Origin: Diploscapter coronatus
Lineage: Eukaryota > Nematoda > Chromadorea > Rhabditida > Rhabditidae
Assembly: GCA_964036155.1 (NCBI GenBank)
Contig: OZ038423.1
Location: forward strand, 31,077,249 to 31,141,248
Length of the DNA: 64,000 nucleotides
Reading direction: 5' to 3'
Of the stretch, positions 1 through 11,089 are shown in pieces. The position numbers and the translations under genes were made by a program. Position 1 is the stretch's first letter, and the number at the start of each line of letters is the position of its first letter. The notes beneath the pieces are model-generated. The model did no database searches, was not told the origin of the DNA, and saw only the letters and a list, made by a program, of their open reading frames with translations.

Positions 1-3000
1 CTGCCGAAGGACAAAGACGTCGAGGCTCTGGACGCGCGCTTCAAGCTGCTCACGGACTCCGTCCAATTCACCAAGATGGCCGTCAGGACGAATGTCATGT
101 CAGTCACCCATCCTTCTTTCCCCCTAATGCAGATTTGCAAATTTTCGAATCGCAGTTAATCGCATGAAACGAGATAGTACATATTTTCGAGAGATGAAAA
201 GAAGACATATGCTCTTTTTCTCTCGAAAAGGTATACCGTCCCTTTTCATTCGTTTAACCGCGGTTCGAAGCTTGACAAGTCTTCTCTAGTGAATGTTTAC
301 TTCATTTCAGCCGAATCAGTGCCTTCCTCTCCTCTGCTCTGTTCTACTTCGGCTATATTCCCGAAAAGATGACTCCACTCATTCGGCCCATCGTCGACTG
401 CCTTTTCGTGGAGGAAAACGAAATTATCGCTTCCGAAGTAAACAGCTTCTGCATAATAAAGCATGCAGACATGTACTTGAAAAGGCATGCATCTAACGAA
501 TAGGGAAATGAGCAAGAGGAGTGTGTAGGTTAAGAAAGCCTTGGTACAAAATTTAATACAGCTTTTCGTAGTCTCCAACTACAACCATACTTGTAAATAA
601 CATTCAGCCAGCTTCCGAGTGTAACAAGCAGAGAAATAATGAAAGCAATTGTTGACATGTGTAGGAAGGAAGCACATTTTCTGCGCAGACGATATGCGAT
701 TGTGTAGAAACTTGGTGGAGTTTACAACAAGTAAATGTGGACGGAAATCATCGATTATGTATTTTGTTTATTTGCTTGTCTTTTGAGACAAGTATGCCTA
801 CCATTCCCCCTATTGCTTGTACGCAATTATACATGTTTCCAAGGATGAGATGTCATTTTCAAGTGTATGTCTGTATGTTTTATCTTGTTCAAAAAGTCTA
901 AGTAAACTAGACAAAAAATTCCCGACTCCTTGAATAACATGTGTAGAGTGATGAACTTGATCAACTTCTTCCATTTTTGGAAGTTCATGTGTATTTTCAA
1001 AGGGAACTCTGAAAATTGCAACTTTCTCCTTCTTTCTCTCGACTCGTCTGCCCGTTTCTTCCTCGCTCTGCATTTAGCGAGCTCGGTTCATTTCAATCAG
1101 TCCCTTCTTTTCATTTGAATTATTCCAATTTCCACTATTTGCAGATATTCCGTGGTTCAGTGCCTCGTCTGATTTTGTTCGGCTGCCAGCGCAACCCCAA
1201 ACCGTATGTGAAGGTGATCGCCCGTGCATTCGAGGGCTTCTCGCAGTGCACTGTTCGCATTCCGACCCTGACAGAATGGTGAGAGGAAATGCACAGAGCA
1301 ACTCGACGAATTCATCGAACTTCTCGAATTGATTAAGTTCCAGGTCTGACAAGCCGACTTCGATCATTTCACTGGAGCAGCTGAATGCCGAGAGGGAAGC
1401 TGTAACAACGACAGTCGACAAGAAGATTTCTCCTGCCAGCAAAAATGCAGAACTATTCTTCATTGTGAGCTGAGAAATAGTTTTTTTGAAGAAAATAAAT
1501 TTAAATTCAGATTCTATCGAATTTCTCTGTCGAGCAGCTTCCCGAATTCTACGCGCTGTTCGATTTGGACGATGAATTGTGTGACGAAGTGCTGATTGCG
1601 CGTCTCGAGCTGCACGGCTGCCTGTGGAGTCGAGTCGGATCGCGACTGTCCGATGTCTCCACCGCAAAGCTGTTCACTCTCATGAACAACGACAATCCTG
1701 CAAAGAGGTGGACGAACATTGAAAGGAGATTGCTCGGGAGAAGCTCTATCGAGCCCTCGTTCTTGTTTCCTGGAGAAACTCCGATTTCGGTGTATAATAA
1801 TAGTCGTCATTTGAGAGGGCTTATCCCGTACACCCCGAAAAAACTCAGGAGAAATCCACAAATTCATTAAATTCAGACTGGCAGCAGCGAAGGCAGTGTC
1901 GACATTCGCTCGCTCGCAGTTGACAGACACAACATCGCGGATGTATCCCCAACTGGCTGCAATGGCGAGGGACTTGCACAACGACACGAGCAGACGCGCA
2001 GTCGCAGAAGTCCTCTACAGGTTCATTCACTGCAATCTCTATTCACCCTCTCTGTCTGCTAGATTCTTATAAAAAGACATACGGATATCCACTTGGGGGT
2101 CCTAGATATAGGGTAAGATGGCCATGTTTGGTCTTAAAACGTTGAGCCACAATGTGTTGAGATTTTCTATACAAGAATTAGCTTACCATACCTTTTTCCC
2201 CGTTTCTCAGATGGCATATCTTTTGCAAGAAAGCCGCTTGCATCTCTGCAATCTCTACATTCCAGATTGTCTCTGCTCGACTCTGCTCTGTCAGGAGTGA
2301 TCTCTCTGTTCGCCCCAATGGCCTTCTCTCTGCTCGTCGATAAAATCGAGGAAATCCGCAACATGGCCAGCGAGGCATTTCGCCACTTCATGCCTCTGCT
2401 CATGCTGGTTTGCTCACTGCATTCCTCAACTCTAGGAAGTTTCTTCTTGCAGGAGTCGCCCCTTCCCCCTGCCGGTCTGACCGCAGATCTGCTGCGGGAA
2501 CGCGAGAGGAACATCGACTTCATCCACGTGCTGAGTTCTCCCTCCAAACTGCCCATTGTCGCGCGCGAGGCAATCAGCGGACTCACAACCGACATTGAAC
2601 CCAGACATTATCAGTTGGTGAGGAGAATTTATTGAGTAGCACTCATGCATTGGTTTGTTCAGGAAGGAATAACCTGGATGCGATTTCTGAGAAGATACAA
2701 TCTGAACGGAGTGTTGGCAGACGACATGGGACTGGGCAAGACGCTGATGACGCTATGCTCGATTGTCATGTCGATAGAGGAAGGTCAGTGAATGCTAACA
2801 GAGAGAATGAATAAACGCATTGAATTGCAGACAAGGAGTTGGCCTGCTGCAGTCTGATTGTCTGTCCGCGCACTCTGGTCGACCACTGGTGCAACGAATA
2901 CAAACGATTCTTCCCTCACAGAATGCCTGCCAAACAGAACTTGACCAGTTACAAGACTGCGGAGATCATTGTCATTGGCTACGATGATTTGAAGAGCAAC

Positions 3001-6000
3001 CCGTCTTTCGAGTCAGTCACAACATTTCTCTTTAGAAATTCATCCAGAATAATGATCCTTACAGAAAGAAGACGTGGAATTACGTAGTGCTGGACGAGGG
3101 TCACGTGATGCGAAATGCGAAGACACAGATTTGGCGGTCAGCGAACAAACTGAGAGCACAGAGCAGGCTCATTCTGTCGGGAACTCCTGTGCAGGTTGGA
3201 TAGTGCAAAGAGCAGACTTGGGACTTTTCAACCGCCAAAATTCATCATGATCATCTCTCTCGTCCCATTGTTAGGGATAATAACCCCAAATTGAATGAAA
3301 TAGTTCATCGCATAAAAGATATTTGTGGTGGAAAACGTCCCAATGTCTGGCAGAGAGTTGATTGACTGAATGCGTTGCTTGCAGAACAGCCCGTCCGATG
3401 TGTGGGCGCTGTTCGAGTGGCTCATGCCTGGCTACCTCGGCACAGAGAAGCAGTTCAGAGGCAATTTCCTGCGGAAAATCATCCGCTGCAGAGGAGTGCG
3501 GGCGACGGAAAGGGACATGCAAGAAGGGGATGAGGCTGTCAAAATGCTGCACAAACTCATTCTGCCTTTCGTGCTCAGAAGATTGAAGAATGAGGTAAGT
3601 TCACTGGAAAAAAAGAACAAACAGAAAGTCGGAATGAACTGTCGAAATTTTAGGTGCTGAAAGAGCTGCCAGAGAAGAATCTGCAGGATGTGGAGTGTCA
3701 GTTGACAGACAGACAGAGGCAGATCTATAGATTCATTGTCGACAGGTTCGTAAAATTGTTGTGAATGCTCACTCACTCGACAGCCATCCTCTCGTTGCAG
3801 ATGCTCGAGCGACGAAGCCATTCCCTCGACGCCCCATATCTCCCCGCTGCACGCACTCATCACTCTCAGGAAATTGCTCGATCACGCCAAACTCGTCGCT
3901 GATGTTCTGCACAAATTGGAGGCTCCCATTGAAATGACGAGAGACGTGAGTGGGGAAGGGTGGAGAGACTCGCGTAAACATTTTTTTTTCCAAAAAGACC
4001 GATGATGAAAAATATCGAATCAAAACAACAATGAAGAATCGTATCTTCAGAGCGAAAGTCTCAAATCACGAGTGTGCGATTTTTTTTAGTCTGAAGTAGA
4101 GCGAACTCATCGGTTCTGAGCTGCATGTTTGAAATGGTTGACTTGCAGCTAAAGGCGCGATGAGACAGGCGAAAAAAGCTTCTATCTTGTAATCAAACAA
4201 ACTTGTGATTACTAAAAGGCGAAGCTGAGGTCTTGGTTCTTTTGAAATGAATAAATCAAATTTGCGATTCATTTGAAAATTTCCTTTCATAATTTTGTCT
4301 GTTTTCAGCTGGAAGCAGAATCTTCTGGGAAGCTGGAGGTTCTCGGCCAGCTGCTGAGTGAGTGCGGCATTTGTCAGGCAAAGGACGATTCCGGAGCTGA
4401 GAAGGCAGCAATTGGAATTCCTGATGAAGGTGAGCTGAAGAAAAAAGGAATAAGCTTGTAACGTTTTCTAAAATTTGCACTGCACTACAAAAATAAGCAA
4501 TGACACCACACTGCGTACTGTAGCTGCAGTTTTCTTCTTGCAGGTTTAAAAGGGAAGAGAGTAGAATGATTGATTGAATTGCAGAAGTGCTGGAAGACAT
4601 GGAATCTACCTCGCAGCCCTCGCATCGTGCACTCATCTTCTGCCAGTGGAAGGCCTCGGTTCAACTCGTCTCGGATGCCCTCAAAAGGTACTGTTTGCAA
4701 ACAAGAATAATTCGTCTGGACACGCATTTCTGGAATAGATGCAATAGAGCTAGCTGCTTGCAAGCAACATACATCAGCAGATGATCAATTGCAAAAACAT
4801 TATTTAGACACACAATCGAGGAGATTGAATGTATCATTAATTGGAGAAAAATCGATATTCATGCAGCAATTATAAATCGAATTTGTAATGAAATAGTGAA
4901 TCATGTAGAAGAGAAACGAGATGAATAGCATAATTTTCGGATATCGACATTCTTTCTAATCAATAATAAGACGATGGAGAATGAATATTGAAAAGTAAAT
5001 ATCCAGGAGGAATAATATTCTTAAAGAAAACTAGATTCGTTGCCTTTCTGCGCAGTGTCTGTCTTCTCCGTACAATGCATTTAATTCATCTGATCTGAAT
5101 TCGGAAATGGGATATCCTTTTTGACAATGTAGAACAAAAATGGCACACAGGAAATGCATTGAAAAAGGGTGCAGTACATACGAATTTGAAGAGTTTCTCT
5201 AGATTTTCTTTATAAAATAGTCTGTTTGCTGTTTTCAGCCAATTTTCTCGTCCCATCCCGCACCTGATTCTGGACGGCAATGTGCCGCCTGCTTCCCGCC
5301 AGTCGGTCGTCGACCAATTTAACAGCAACAGCTCCATCGACGTGCTCGTCCTCACCACTCATGTTAGTTGAAGAACAACCAATCACTACATTACTCATTC
5401 TGATGACCTGTTCATACTTGGTTCTTTCTAGCGCGAACATTCATAATAGCATTGTTCGAGGAGATGAGCGCAAAGAGTCGTCCTCTCTTTTCTCTTCACG
5501 AGCAACACTATTTTTCAATGTTCCTGATAGGATGAACAAAGTCTAAACGAGCCCTAATTTCTCCCACTTTCTTATCTATTTCTTATCATTTTTCTAGAAT
5601 CTCCTAGAAAGTGGCACGTGAAAAGGATAAAAGTGAATATCGAGCTCGTCATAGAATTCGGTGCTAGAAAAAGTGCGCTCCAGTCAGAAATGGGTTATCT
5701 CCTTTCCTCACCCATTCTAGAGATGATGATGAAAGGGAGAAGTCACTAATTCTTGACTTGGAGCGTGCTCTTTCTAACATCGAATTCAACATTAGCGCAC
5801 TCGATAATGCAGAGTCATTTTGAAGCAGCATTCTTCTCTTATTTAATCCATAATTCTTCTCACTTCAGATTGGAGGAGTCGGTCTCAATTTGACTGGCGC
5901 CGACGTCGTCATCTTCCTCGATCACGACTGGAACCCAATGAAAGACTTGCAGGCAATTGACAGGTAAATGAGTGAACAAGACCTTGTAAGCCATATCCAT

Positions 6001-7243
6001 TTGTATTGCATAACCAATTCATGGTTCCCTGTATTTACAGCCGAATAGGGAGGGTAAGGAATGTAGGAAAAAGGTAGAAATTAGAAGAAAAAAACGTCTG
6101 TAAATACAGGGGGTCCCAATTCGTACAAGACTGAGAAACTCATGCAGAAACTGGAAGTGCATTACAATTGCACATGGGTGTAGTATTGATAAGGCTAATG
6201 CAGAAATGAATGAATTGGATTGCAGAGCGCACAGACTCGGCCAGACTCGCAATGTGAATGTCTACCGACTTGTCACGAAGGGCACCATCGAGGAGAAAGT
6301 CATGTCACTCTGCAAATTCAAAGTCAACACCGCGGAGGTTGGAATCATTGAAATGAATCATTTTTCACTCAGACATTGTAAATTTTTACATCCGCATAAA
6401 CGAGATAGCGTGTCTTATCGAGAGAGGAAGAGTACATGTCTTCTTTCGGACTTTCGAAAAGACATACTATTTCGTTCATACGGGCACCAACGGGTTTTGA
6501 AAATTTACAATTCTTCTTCCATTCAATCAGTTAATTTACCGCGTTTCAGGCTCTGATCGGTGCAGAAAATGCCTCCCTGCGTTCTATGGGCACGACTGAA
6601 TTGATGGAAATGTTCACACTGGAGGGTGATGACAAGCCTGCCGCGAGGGAACCGAGCAGGAAGAAAACAAAGAAGTGAGTTGAAAAAAGAAAAAAAAAGA
6701 ATTGACCTGTATTCCATTCACTTCCTGCACAAGTATAACTATGGACCTCCCGTAAAATTCACCAGTTATTTTTCTTACATTCCTCACCCTCAAAGTCTGA
6801 TGAGTCCTACAGGAAACCATAATTACAGTAGCAAGCAAAAGTATTTTATATTCCGTATATGACCACGTGAATCCTGCCATATAAGCGTCAAATCGGCTGC
6901 ATGAAAAGTGTTCGATTTTTGCGCGTAAGTTCGATGATTCCGAAATTTTTTAATGGAATAAGTAAAGGGCCTTGAGGTCTATATGCCTGCTGAAGGGTGT
7001 CCGATTTTACGTCATATACGAAATCAATATAAAATATTTTTACTCGTTACGGTATGTCCTGAAGCTGGGTTTGATAGCTAAAAAGCTAGAATAGAAAGAT
7101 CGGATGAATTCTATGATTCCAGAAGCAGTGGCAATTCGTCTCTGACCGAGGAGGAGAAGTGGAACCTCGTGGAGCTGTGGGACGAGAGCCAGTACGCAGA
7201 GCAGTTCGACGTGGCTAACTTCATGCGAATGGCTCACAGTTAG
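1..7243 (+). CDS. btf-1: BTAF1/Mot1-type Snf2 ATPase (TBP-associated factor 172), 5' truncated by window
   Basis: BTAF1/Mot1 is a nuclear Swi2/Snf2 ATPase that strips TBP from DNA. The last 935 residues are present, so about half the usual length is cut off by the window start. I read 21 exons in phase: 1-98, 311-437, 1145-1278, 1344-1464, 1511-1707, 1877-2020, 2266-2407, 2453-2617, 2663-2783, 2831-3011, 3065-3194, 3385-3594, 3654-3745, 3801-3945, 4309-4429, 4585-4687, 5239-5362, 5869-5963, 6226-6337, 6550-6674, 7123-7243. Helical HEAT-like sequence fills about residues 1-370 of this part. The ATPase follows, with DDMGLGKT (Walker A, about 396-403), DEGH (motif II, about 487), SGTPVQ (motif III), LTGADVVIF with DHDWNP (motif V region) and RAHRLGQ (motif VI). 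DEGH in place of DEAH is usual for Mot1. The tail [16 protein letters not shown] matches the BTAF1 C-terminus. The gene ends at TAG 7241-7243, and an AATAAA lies about 350 bp downstream. Several introns carry inverted-repeat elements. Identity is near certain. Confidence 0.95.
144..268. mobile_element. Family A MITE-like element, copy 1 (BTAF1 intron 1)
   Basis: The ends are inverted repeats: TTCGAATCGCAGTTAATCGC on the left and the reverse complement of CGTTTAACCGCGGTTCGAA on the right. Inside the left end lies CATGAAACGAGATAGTAC, and the core contains GAAGACATATGCTC. The same arrangement recurs near 6.4, 35.4, 51.9, 55.5 and 63.9 kb, each time in an intron of a different or unrelated gene. 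Confidence 0.75.
5639..5805. repeat. Long-terminal-inverted-repeat element in BTAF1 intron 17
   Basis: About 55 bp at 5639-5693 (ATCGAGCTCGTCATAGAATT onward, through GTGCTAGAAAAAGTGCGCTC) pairs imperfectly with the reverse complement of about 5751-5805 (GAGCGTGCTCTTTCTAACAT through CGCACTCGAT). The spacer is about 55 bp. I saw only one copy in this window. A non-autonomous DNA element is the likeliest reading. Confidence 0.55.
6022..6117. mobile_element. Family E MITE-like element, copy 1 (BTAF1 intron 18)
   Basis: A 96-bp palindromic unit bounded by GGTTCCCTGTATTTACAG and CTGTAAATACAGGGGGTCCC. The middle is purine-rich. Related copies lie at about 59.0 kb (Mi-2) and 62.6 kb (Elp5-like gene). 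Confidence 0.7.
6377..6509. mobile_element. Family A MITE-like element, copy 2 (BTAF1 intron 19)
   Basis: Bounded by GTAAATTTTTACATCCGCAT and the inverted CGGGTTTTGAAAATTTAC. It holds AACGAGATAGCG, the core GTACATGTCTTCTTTCG, and CATACTATTTCGTTCAT near the right end. This copy preserves the outer GTAAATTTT ends also seen at 55.4 and 63.9 kb. Confidence 0.75.
6742..6824. mobile_element. Family D short element (BTAF1 intron 20)
   Basis: Begins GGACCTCCCGTAAAATTCAC and ends with the degraded inverted form CTGATGAGTCCTACAGGAAA. The terminal motif GGnCCTCCTGTAAAATTCAC is shared with elements at 8.5-9.0, 42.9-43.1 and 59.4-59.5 kb. Confidence 0.5.
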
Positions 7244-7591
7244 TTTGCGTTATGCTTAGAAAAATGCAGCAACTGTGTTGCCGTCGACAAGTCAACAATT
7301 CCGCCTTCCCCTCAAACTCTTTCAACGACGAGAGCGCTTTGAATGATAATCGTCGTTGAATTAGGATAATCAAACTTAAACACTTATTTTGACAGACTGA
7401 CTTCTTGGAATGATTGCTTGGACTTGTTGCGTGCGGATTCCGGCGCTGAACGATATTCCAACCTAGAGCTAAAACTATTTATTCTGAACTTGTTGTGGGA
7501 GCGGAGTCATTTGACAATTCTAGTGGGTCGACATTGTATTTCGTCTGAAACAATGATCTCTAAACTTTTAGGAAGTTTTTAAATTAAGACA

Positions 7592-7597
7592 AATAAA
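7592..7597 (+). other. Probable BTAF1 polyadenylation signal AATAAA
   Basis: A consensus AATAAA lies about 350 bp after the BTAF1 stop codon in AT-rich DNA, on the coding strand. I saw no other AATAAA on this strand between the stop codon and this point. Confidence 0.45.
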
Positions 7598-8496
7598 ATT
7601 TCAAAACAAATCTGTAAGGATGTCGAGAATGCAGCTTCTCTCCACCGCTCACCAATAGGTGTAGTTGACTGATTACTAATTCGCTTTTTCCACACGTCGA
7701 CCTGTGTTTTCACTTCTCATCCCTTAGCTTGTCCTGGCACTTTTCGGTATGGTTGACTAACGAGTAATTGGCCCCTTTGACTTGTCTGTAATTGACACAG
7801 AAACACTTTTCCCCTCCCATCTGCTATTCTGCATTTCCCCATTCCCCTTCCACTACAGTCAGTGACAAGTGTCTTAGCGTTCCTTTTTGAACCTGCTTGT
7901 TCAGATATTTTTCTGCTTTGTCTGCTTATTTTGGTTCATTGTATTTTGGGACTCTAGTGTTATGCGAAGTATGACTGTAAAAGTAGGATTTAAGTCAACT
8001 TCAACCTGAAAAATTGAAACTTCATTCGGAACTTGGAAAATGATGCCGCGACGACGAGGGCGGTAGCAGAGGAGGAGGTGCGTGTTCATTCTGAAACTTG
8101 ATGTTTAGGAAAAATAACTGAATTCGTCAAAATCAACTTAATCTTCTCTAAAACCTGGATGCAGCAGCAGCAGCATTTTCACAATTCATTGCAAATCGCC
8201 AAAATTGGGGTCATTCATTTTTTCGCATTTTTCTTATCTGACGGACTTTCTTCTCACTTTCTTCCCATTCTGCATTCATTCATTCATCCACTCTATCGAC
8301 TTATCATGGAATCGAATCTCTGCAAATTTCCCCTCCCCTTTCATTTTTGCCAGCGTTTCTTGGATTTCTGTTTCGAGTGGACAATCCACCTTTCCCTTCT
8401 CTTCCCCTTTCCTTCTTCCGCTTGAACTTTCCCCTTCCGTTCCTTTCCTTTCGCATGTAAATCGCGTGTCTTTCTTTCGAGAGTAGACAAGGCAAG

Positions 8497-9000
8497 GGCC
8501 TCCTGTAAAATTTACCAATTTCTCTGACTTCTCTAATTTCTACCGATTTGTAAAATTCGCCAAAAGTCAAAAATGCCTATTTTAACTTCATCTAAAGCCG
8601 GCTTATTAGTTTTTAGCTAATTTCGCTTAGGCTTATAAACTTATCCAAGTTCACAAAAACATTTCGAAAAATTGGAAGGTTCTCCAGCCTTAATTTTTGA
8701 ATAGTTTTGGTATAGGATAGTGTAGAGGTTTGGTTAAGACATATTTGGCCTTTAAATGACGAAATCATTTTATGGGTCATTTTGACACCATACACATGGC
8801 CTACTCATTCCTTACTCTATCCTTATGCCATGCGATACAAAATTTAGAGTTTTTTTCGCTTCCAAAATTCTAAGCGGAATTATTACCCAAAGCCAATAAG
8901 TTGGCCTTAAGGCAACGTTAAAATAAGCATTTTTACTTTGGTCAATTTTGCAAATGTGGTCTCATGGTAGTCTGATGAATTTTATAGGAGGCCTAAGACA
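8497..9000. mobile_element. Family D large inverted-repeat element, about 500 bp
   Basis: The left end GGGCCTCCTGTAAAATTTAC and right end ATGAATTTTATAGGAGGCC are inverted copies. The similarity continues inward for roughly 150 bp per arm: AAAAATGCCTATTTTAAC on the left pairs with GTTAAAATAAGCATTTTT on the right, and the GGCTTATTAG/CCAATAAG and TTCGCTTAG/CTAAGCGGAA segments also pair in order. No transposase frame lies between the arms. This looks like the fuller parent form of the short family D copies. Confidence 0.65.
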
Positions 9001-11089
9001 AGAAATGGACGCTTTTCTGCTTTCTTCGATCGTCTTAACCCAAATCCCCATTTGCATTTAGTTAACCTCTTTCCAACTTTTAACAATTACAACAATGCCT
9101 GGTCGAATAGGGAATATAATGCATTGTTCTGCTTCCTCTGCAGTTTCTGTTTCTGTCAGATTTCCGGATCTCGTCTGCAGCAACCTTCTTTGTCCGTTCC
9201 GTTTCCGTATCCGCATTTGTTAGGCAGCGTATCTATTTCGAGTCACTAATTCGCTAGATTTCTCCCCTTCGATCGAACGGACCTGTCAAAGTCCGTTTTT
9301 GTTTCGCGCAGCTCGTTTTTTCTTTGACTCTCGCCGATCAGATCAAACACATTCACTCTGCCTGCCACTCGGCCTGGCTTTTTCTATTTGTCAAATGATG
9401 TTCCCTGCATTTTGTATCTGAGATGGGCCTTGCAGTGGAATGTGGAATGAATCTGATTGCCCTGTGTCTGCCTGCCTGCCTGTCTGCTACCTGTGTGTGC
9501 TACCTGTCATCATCAACGCATCCTCATATCGTGTCTGTGTCGATTTGTTTGCATTCCTTCTCACACATTGCATAACAAATTCGTAAGCTTCTTTCAGAGT
9601 CTGTAAAAGAAAAAAAATCTCTAGGTTCCTGAATCATCCGGATTCGTAATCCATCGATCAAAACAGCACTATTGATCAGAAAGTTGACTGACTTATCATT
9701 TCGAAGTGAGTTTCCTTCTTTTCGTCTTCCGCTTTGCGCCAGCGCCGGATTAATTGCCGCTGCTCGTCTTCATCTGCTTCTGTATTTCCTCTTCTCCTTA
9801 CTTTTTCCTTTCCTCTCCTTTGCTTTCCATCTCCGCTTCTTGCTTCTTCACAATTCTCTTCTCGCCTTCACGCTGGTCGATGAGTCGATTTTCCGCGAGC
9901 GATTAGCGCTTTTAGCCTCTAAATGCTGTGACTGACTGCAGACTTGTTTCTAATGCTCCAAATTTCACTATTACTGTAGTTTTCTTCAAAATCTAACTGA
10001 TAATCAACTTTCAGATCTTGCAGGCCCAACCCTGGCATTTCTATCCGATTCACAACTCGAGCACTTCTATCAGAGCAAATCACTAGAATTCCTTCTCATC
10101 GCCAGAAGAAACAGTCTTGTTTCCCCAAGTCCTGTGTCTGTTGTTTGTGTTATTGTTTCTCTCGTGTAAGTGCTAACACGTCTTGCTGTCTTGTCCTCGT
10201 AACTCCTCCTATCCTGCAATGCCTGTTCTGTTTCTCTCATTCTGTATCAGTATCTGTAGATTCTTGTGCTTTTGTGCCGAATGGACCACTCTTTCTCTTT
10301 CCTTCTTCTATTCTCAAAACTCTCGAAATGATCATATCGATAGCCGCAGGCCACTTGACGCAATCGCACATTGCAAATATTTTGCCAAATCTCCTCTCTT
10401 CTCTCTCAGCTGCTTACCTGTCACCTGTTCACGTGTATGTGTGTGTGGGCACGTATCTTCTAATCTCATTTCTCAATGAATGTTCCAATTTTGATAACTT
10501 TGTGTGGCATTTTACTCTCTGACCTCTCTGACCTCTCTGACCCACATCCTCTTTCTTCTTCTTCTTCTCCTCTCTAACTTATTCTCATCCTCTGCCCGTG
10601 TTGTCTCCCTCCTTGTCTAATCCTCGAGACTAACTCTCACTTTTCACTTTTCAAGTACTCTGAACAATTCCAGACTTCAACAGCTTCATTTGGGATCTAG
10701 AGTGGTTTCAAACTGGAAATTAATTCGTCCACAATTGAGCTTCCGATTCGAATTCCCCTCCATTCCATTTCCGCTATTCATTGAACTTTTCATTCATCAA
10801 ATCTAACGTCAATCTGACTGCCACAAGCAGCGAGAATAGAGACGGTATATAACTGGTTTCTTCTGATGGATTTACTAAACTTCTAAAGTTCTAGAAATAG
10901 TTCAATTTTTTTTAAAAATATAAAGCCTCATCTTCATTCTGCCTACTAGGCACTTTCCCTCGCTCCTTCCTTACTTCATTTCCTATTCGAACTTCACTCC
11001 CTTCACTCGTCCTCTTTTGACTTCCGCTGTACATCACTCCACATCAACTCGATCACTTTTTTCATCGAAAATAGAGAATTGTCTTTCAG

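Larger units (their letters stand above)
7244..11089. other. Intergenic region between BTAF1 and the prominin-like gene
   Basis: No conserved coding sequence is visible. The + strand is strongly C/T-rich from about 8.1 to 11.0 kb, with short direct repeats (CTGCC/CTGTC units near 9466-9512, three TCTCTGACC units near 10516-10545), so its long Ser/Leu/Phe-rich open frames look like composition artefacts. An inverted-repeat element occupies 8497-9000. One open segment at 10015-10165 is preceded by TTTCAG, ends in a consensus GTAAGT donor and is in phase with the exon at 11090. It could be an upstream exon of the prominin-like gene, but its content is not prominin-like enough to include. Confidence 0.6.

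Noticed and set aside
255..270. GGTTCGAA sequences resembling a tRNA B box (also near 35491)
   Set aside because: They are the outer arm of family A inverted repeats. No A box, cloverleaf or pol III terminator is present, so a tRNA or SINE reading fails.
1565..1870. Read-through open frame across BTAF1 intron 5
   Set aside because: Splicing at 1708-1876 restores the HEAT-repeat frame in phase with exon 6. The read-through ends in an unrelated tail and stop.
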